DNA of 18,185 bases, from positions 1 to 18,185 of the forward strand of contig JBFFSQ010000037.1 of the NCBI GenBank assembly GCA_041572275.1, in the 5' to 3' direction. The position numbers and the translations under genes are program-made. Numbering within the stretch: the first letter of the stretch is position 1; every line of letters starts with the position of its first letter. The DNA comes from JBFFSQ01 sp041572275 (lineage in GTDB: Bacteria > Pseudomonadota > Gammaproteobacteria > SZUA-229). The notes beneath the pieces were generated by a model, which ran no database searches, was not told where the DNA came from, and saw only the letters and a program-made list of their open reading frames with translations. Shown here piece by piece: positions 14,824 to 18,185 of this stretch.

Positions 14824-16659
14824 ATGAACAGCACCAATTGCGTAACGCTTGAGACTTTATTGCGACGCTACTGCAAACAACAGGGGATTTGCGAACTCCA
14901 GCATCGCCTGGACAATTTAAAACTTGAACGTACACCAATAGAGAGGGAGGCGCTGATAGAGCTGTATCATGAGGCGATTCCATACATTGAAGCCACAATC
15001 TGGGCTGAAGGCATTGATGAATCATCAATTGAGCTCTACCAGCGATTATTTCAGGAACTGGAACAACATATTGTTCATACCGGCCATGATGACCGTCATG
15101 ATTTTATCGTTGTCATCCCTGTCGCAGACCGACCTCAACACCTGGTTAGCTGTCTGCAGAGCCTGCTGCATCTCTGTCAAAAATTTAATTACGGCGGCCA
15201 AACAAATACATACTACTCCAAAATTTCAGTGCTGATTGCCGATGATAGCAAAGACACTGATAACATCAGTCAAAATCAGGACATTGCCAAGCAATTTAAC
15301 CAACAGGGATTGACCACTCTATATTTTGGCCTGCGAGAGCAGCAACAACAACTGGATCAACTCACCGAGACTGACCGAGACAAACTGCAACATGTTCTAG
15401 GCAATATTGATCGAAGCGCCTTTTATCACAAAGGTGCATCGATCATGCGCAACATCAGTTATCTAAAGCTGAACCAACTCAAAACAAACCGGCACAAACC
15501 ACTGTTCTACTTTATTGACAGCGATCAGGAATTCCGCATCAAAATCAACACCGACAGTGGTGACCAGGATATTTTCGCAGTAAATTTTTTCTATTATCTT
15601 GACCGGATTTTCAGCACTTCGAATACACAAATTCTGACCGGTAAAGTTGTTGGTGATCCTCCGGTTTCTCCTGCGGTCATGGCGGGCAACTTTCTCGATG
15701 ACGTTATCGGTTTCCTCGGCCGAATGGCCAGACTAAAACCAGAACAGGCTTGCCAATTTCACCAGTTACACCCGCATAAAGCCGATGATGCGTCCTATCA
15801 TGACATGGCAGACCTGTTTGGCTTCAAGCCGGCAGCTGAATCCTTTGATTACAACTGCACACTGTCTGCACAGCATGACCATCTAAGCTGTTTCAATGAT
15901 TTTGCCAATAAACTTAATCATTTCTTCGACGGTGAACATCCGACTCGAAAAACCTATTACGAACATGAAGATGTGAGTCGTCACGTCAAAGCGGCCCGCA
16001 CTATTTATACTGGCAATTACATCTTCAATGCTGAAGCCCTTAAATACTTTATTCCTTTTGCCACCTTAAAACTACGCATGGCCGGGCCAGTACTTGGCCG
16101 CATTATAAAATCCGAACTGGGTGATCAGTTTGTATCAGCCAATCTACCCATGTTGCACACCCGTACCGTTCAGAACCTGGGTCAGTCAGAATTCAGAGCG
16201 GGCATCCACCACGCCGACGATCATATCGACTTATCGGGAGAGTTTGAACGTCAATTTTTTGGTGATGTCATGCTATTTACCATCGAGAAATTAACAGAAC
16301 ACGGCTACCCTGATAGGCTGCCGAACCAGTCCTTCATTGAGCAGACACTGAATACAATCACTGATAAATTACAGCATATGTATGCAGAGAAACGTCAGCG
16401 TGTACTCGCAAAACTGGCGATTGTGGAAAATATATTTATCGAGCCAGATAACTGGTGGCAACAGTCAGCTGAAACTATGCAGGCCAATGAAAATTTCAAG
16501 CGGTTTATCCATAATATCGAGCATAATTTTGGTGATCAATCACCCGCTTTCGCTCTCATTAATTCCGATACACAGATACAACAACACCATGCTGCCATCC
16601 TGCATGCCATCAGCGCTTACACCGATGACAGAACTGCCTGGCAACGAGTGTTATCATAA
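14824..16659 (+). CDS. Large GT-A (family 2-like) glycosyltransferase-like protein
   Basis: A 611-residue protein (627 if the overlapping ATG at 14776 is used). After about 90 helical residues comes a GT-A-type start, FIVVIPVADRP (94-104), then LIADDSKD (D140, D141), and FIDSDQEF with a DSD (232-234) fitting the DxD metal/nucleotide-sugar motif. These are the landmarks of inverting GT2-like enzymes. A long C-terminal part (about 330-611) has no domain I know. No membrane helix is seen, so it probably acts at the cytoplasmic face. I prefer ATG 14824 because the extra 16 residues (Pro, Ser, His, Asp) look like non-family sequence and would overlap the upstream gene; neither start has a clear Shine-Dalgarno. 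Six bases separate its stop from the sulfotransferase-like gene. Confidence 0.7.
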   Translation: MNSTNCVTLETLLRRYCKQQGICELQHRLDNLKLERTPIEREALIELYHEAIPYIEATIWAEGIDESSIELYQRLFQELEQHIVHTGHDDRHDFIVVIPVADRPQHLVSCLQSLLHLCQKFNYGGQTNTYYSKISVLIADDSKDTDNISQNQDIAKQFNQQGLTTLYFGLREQQQQLDQLTETDRDKLQHVLGNIDRSAFYHKGASIMRNISYLKLNQLKTNRHKPLFYFIDSDQEFRIKINTDSGDQDIFAVNFFYYLDRIFSTSNTQILTGKVVGDPPVSPAVMAGNFLDDVIGFLGRMARLKPEQACQFHQLHPHKADDASYHDMADLFGFKPAAESFDYNCTLSAQHDHLSCFNDFANKLNHFFDGEHPTRKTYYEHEDVSRHVKAARTIYTGNYIFNAEALKYFIPFATLKLRMAGPVLGRIIKSELGDQFVSANLPMLHTRTVQNLGQSEFRAGIHHADDHIDLSGEFERQFFGDVMLFTIEKLTEHGYPDRLPNQSFIEQTLNTITDKLQHMYAEKRQRVLAKLAIVENIFIEPDNWWQQSAETMQANENFKRFIHNIEHNFGDQSPAFALINSDTQIQQHHAAILHAISAYTDDRTAWQRVLS

Positions 16660-16665
16660 TAAACC

Positions 16666-17199
16666 ATGAACATTTTTATTCTCAATACTGGCCGCTGTGG
16701 CTCCATGACCTTTATAAAAGCCTGTCAGCACATCAACAACTATAGTGCGCTACACGAATCACGTGCACACCTGATCGGTGAACAGCGCCTGGCTTACCCG
16801 GACCAGCATATTGAGGCTGATAATCGCCTATGCTGGATACTGGGTCGTCTGCAAGAACAATATGGTGATGATGCCTTCTACGTTCACCTGCACCGTGATC
16901 CGGCCCAGACTGCGACCAGCTTTTCCAGGCGTGACCACTTTGGCATCATGAAAGCTTACCGAGAAGGTATTTTACTGGGTGCCCAGGAAGATTTAGCCGC
17001 CCAGGCCATTGCCGAGGACTATATTGCAACTATCGAAAGTAACATCAAGCTGTTTCTAAAAGACAAAAGCCATACCATGGACTTCCGTCTTGAAAATGCA
17101 AAGAATGACTTTATACAGTTGTGGACAGCTATCAATGCAGAGGGTGATCTCGATAGTGCATTGAAGGAATGGGATACCTGTTATAACGCTTCAAGCTGA
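16666..17199 (+). CDS. Short sulfotransferase-like protein
   Basis: A 177-residue protein with both PAPS-binding landmarks. The 5'-phosphosulfate loop is at the very N-terminus (IFILNTGRCGSMTF, residues 3-16). The 3'-phosphate motif is HLHRDPAQTATSFSRR, with R77 and S85 eight residues apart as in R-x7-S. A His (H30) near the loop could be catalytic. The C-terminal half is helical. Family members are usually 250-300 residues, so this is a minimal or shortened form, but the end is clean and not at a frameshift I can see. It is 6 bases after the glycosyltransferase-like gene, so it is likely the same transcript; the obvious idea is sulfation of the glycan that gene helps make. A non-catalytic PAPS- or nucleotide-binding role cannot be excluded. 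Confidence 0.72.
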   Translation: MNIFILNTGRCGSMTFIKACQHINNYSALHESRAHLIGEQRLAYPDQHIEADNRLCWILGRLQEQYGDDAFYVHLHRDPAQTATSFSRRDHFGIMKAYREGILLGAQEDLAAQAIAEDYIATIESNIKLFLKDKSHTMDFRLENAKNDFIQLWTAINAEGDLDSALKEWDTCYNASS

Positions 17200-17217
17200 A
17201 CTGATCTCAGCCAGCTT
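17193..17217. terminator. Weak hairpin between convergent genes
   Basis: AAGCTG (17193-17198) can pair with CAGCTT (17212-17217), with an alternative inner stem GCTGA/TCAGC. TTTATTTA follows on the plus strand. Both stop codons lie inside it. It may serve as the terminator of the plus-strand operon; the pairing is short. Confidence 0.28.
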
Positions 17218-17977
17218 TATTTACTCGTAAAATTGAACAGCCCCGCTCTGTTTCAACATACAGGTGCTCTATACCTGGAAATTCAGACTGCCACATTTTT
17301 ACTATCTCTTTCTCATCATCACGGGCAGCATCATCCATAAATACCGTGCATTGATCGGCCAACCTGTCAAACAACAGGGGTAACGCAGGATAACGTGAAT
17401 GCCTTTGAATATAACCAGGCGGACCATCGATCACCAGCATATCAATAGGGTCTTCTGGTAATGCATGCAAGCTATACCATTGATACTCAACACCCTTGAT
17501 CGTATGTACCTGTAAAGGCGCATGCACAACCGCTGCATATTGATTTACAGCATAACGTTCAAGTTCTCGTTCTGTTTTTAGCGCAAACTCCTCACCATTT
17601 TCCAGACTCAACACCTGTCCATGCTTATTCATTTCACAACACCTTGCCAGCACCAGGCTACTTAAACCACTGCTGCATTCAACAATATTCACTGTCCTAT
17701 GATCAAGGCAATACTCTGAAATAATTTTCAAAAAATCCGGACTGGCTGACCAGTACGCTGTGTAAGGTAATCCCTGATGCAGATCCAGCTTATCTCGTAA
17801 GGACAAATATGATTCAAGCTGTACAAAAAGCCTATCGACTTTTGTCTGTACCGTCTGTTCTATTTGATTGTGAACATCTTCAATCCGATCACCTGTCTTC
17901 TGTAGTTTATACAAGACATATAGCAGCACAGCCAGGACACACAACAATAAAATCACACTCAAACTTTCGACAAACAT
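17207..17977 (-). CDS. Membrane-anchored class I SAM methyltransferase-like protein
   Basis: A 256-residue protein. Residues 4-24 form one membrane helix (SLSVILLLCVLAVLLYVLYKL), followed by a probable coiled coil (about 28-60) and a Rossmann domain. The domain has NIVECSSGLSSLVLAR (97-112), the SAM-binding loop pattern of Methyltransf_24-type proteins, VLSLENGEE (acidic strand-2 end), and MLVIDGPPG (180-188). The soluble part would face the cytoplasm. The start at 17977 is supported by AGGA (17987-17984) 6 bases upstream. It converges on the sulfotransferase-like gene, so it is a separate transcript, but it fits a locus that modifies a surface or secreted molecule. The substrate is unknown; O-methylation of a glycan is one guess. 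The GxG-type loop is E-x-S-S-G, as is common in this subgroup. Confidence 0.75.
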   Translation of the reverse strand: MFVESLSVILLLCVLAVLLYVLYKLQKTGDRIEDVHNQIEQTVQTKVDRLFVQLESYLSLRDKLDLHQGLPYTAYWSASPDFLKIISEYCLDHRTVNIVECSSGLSSLVLARCCEMNKHGQVLSLENGEEFALKTERELERYAVNQYAAVVHAPLQVHTIKGVEYQWYSLHALPEDPIDMLVIDGPPGYIQRHSRYPALPLLFDRLADQCTVFMDDAARDDEKEIVKMWQSEFPGIEHLYVETERGCSILRVNKAG

Positions 17978-18058
17978 AAGCTGTCCTGATCACTCAAAAT
18001 AAAAAGAAATAATATAACTGGCAACAACAGAGAAGTGTGTATGCACTGCAACTGAAGA

Positions 18059-18185
18059 TCAATCAGTTACTTTGCTTTCATCCTGGCATCTCAATGTATT
18101 CTCAGCGAAACGGCGATCTTTTTTAATCCAGCACATGGGATACCAGTCCATCAGCCAGCTTCGGTTCAAACCAGGTAGACTTGGG
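18059..18185 (-). CDS. Possible 3' end of a further minus-strand gene (frame undecided)
   Basis: Two reverse-strand frames are open from the right edge. One ends with TAA at 18125-18123 after 20 residues (PKSTWFEPKLADGLVSHVLD). The other ends with TGA at 18061-18059 after 41 residues and includes SWLMDWYPMCWIKKDRRF. Only one can be the true tail of a gene upstream of the methyltransferase-like gene. I cannot choose, and either may be chance, but the third frame is closed at once. The remaining 81 bases down to 17978 hold only the AGGA ribosome site. Confidence 0.3.
   Translation of the reverse strand, partial: PSLPGLNRSWLMDWYPMCWIKKDRRFAENTLRCQDESKVTD

Overview
The window looks like a piece of a gammaproteobacterial chromosome of roughly 50% GC. 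Support for this is a TrhP (YegQ) protein that closely follows the enterobacterial one, an unsplit moxR-DUF58-DUF4381-bat operon in the order usual for Gammaproteobacteria, and an SO_0444-type permease. No genus can be named from the sequence. There are no rRNA or tRNA genes, no transposase and no CRISPR array.

Layout. (1) 1-709, minus strand: the end of a cobalamin lower-ligand operon, cobU followed by the first part of cobT. (2) 761-7713, plus strand: a six-gene operon of MoxR AAA+ ATPase, DUF58 protein, DUF4381 protein, BatA-like VWA protein, a BatB-BatC fusion (VWA plus TPR plus Q/N/S-rich tail) and BatD. The genes abut or overlap by 4 bases, except batD, which lies 39 bases downstream. 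A sigma70-like promoter precedes it and an AT-rich hairpin with a T run lies at its end. (3) 7714-9291: a 312-base non-coding leader rich in inverted repeats, then a YeeE/YedE-family transporter likely to import thiosulfate or a similar sulfur compound. (4) 9303-10568: two genes of unknown function. The first is a small membrane protein whose start codon lies inside a perfect 11-bp inverted repeat. The second is a soluble helical protein behind a near-consensus promoter with a palindromic -10 and a possible overlapping 21-codon leader ORF. (5) 10581-11654, minus: an SO_0444/ArsP-type metal permease with a Cys-rich loop. (6) 11731-13038: trhP, a tRNA hydroxylation factor. (7) 13137-17199, plus: an acetolactate-synthase-like TPP enzyme, a large GT-A glycosyltransferase-like protein and a short sulfotransferase-like protein in a tight row. 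A membrane-anchored class I methyltransferase-like gene converges on them (17207-17977), and the end of one further minus-strand gene may reach the right edge.

How the parts fit. The moxR-bat block is a cell-envelope or stress chaperone-type module. The 13.1-18.2 kb block is the accessory-looking part and the best candidate for something undescribed: its enzyme types (C-C bond formation, glycosyl transfer, sulfation, methylation) together suggest synthesis of a modified surface glycan or glycolipid. This is inference from domains and gene order only. The non-coding signals at 7751-7990, 9303-9329 and 9814-9964 are the other places worth attention.
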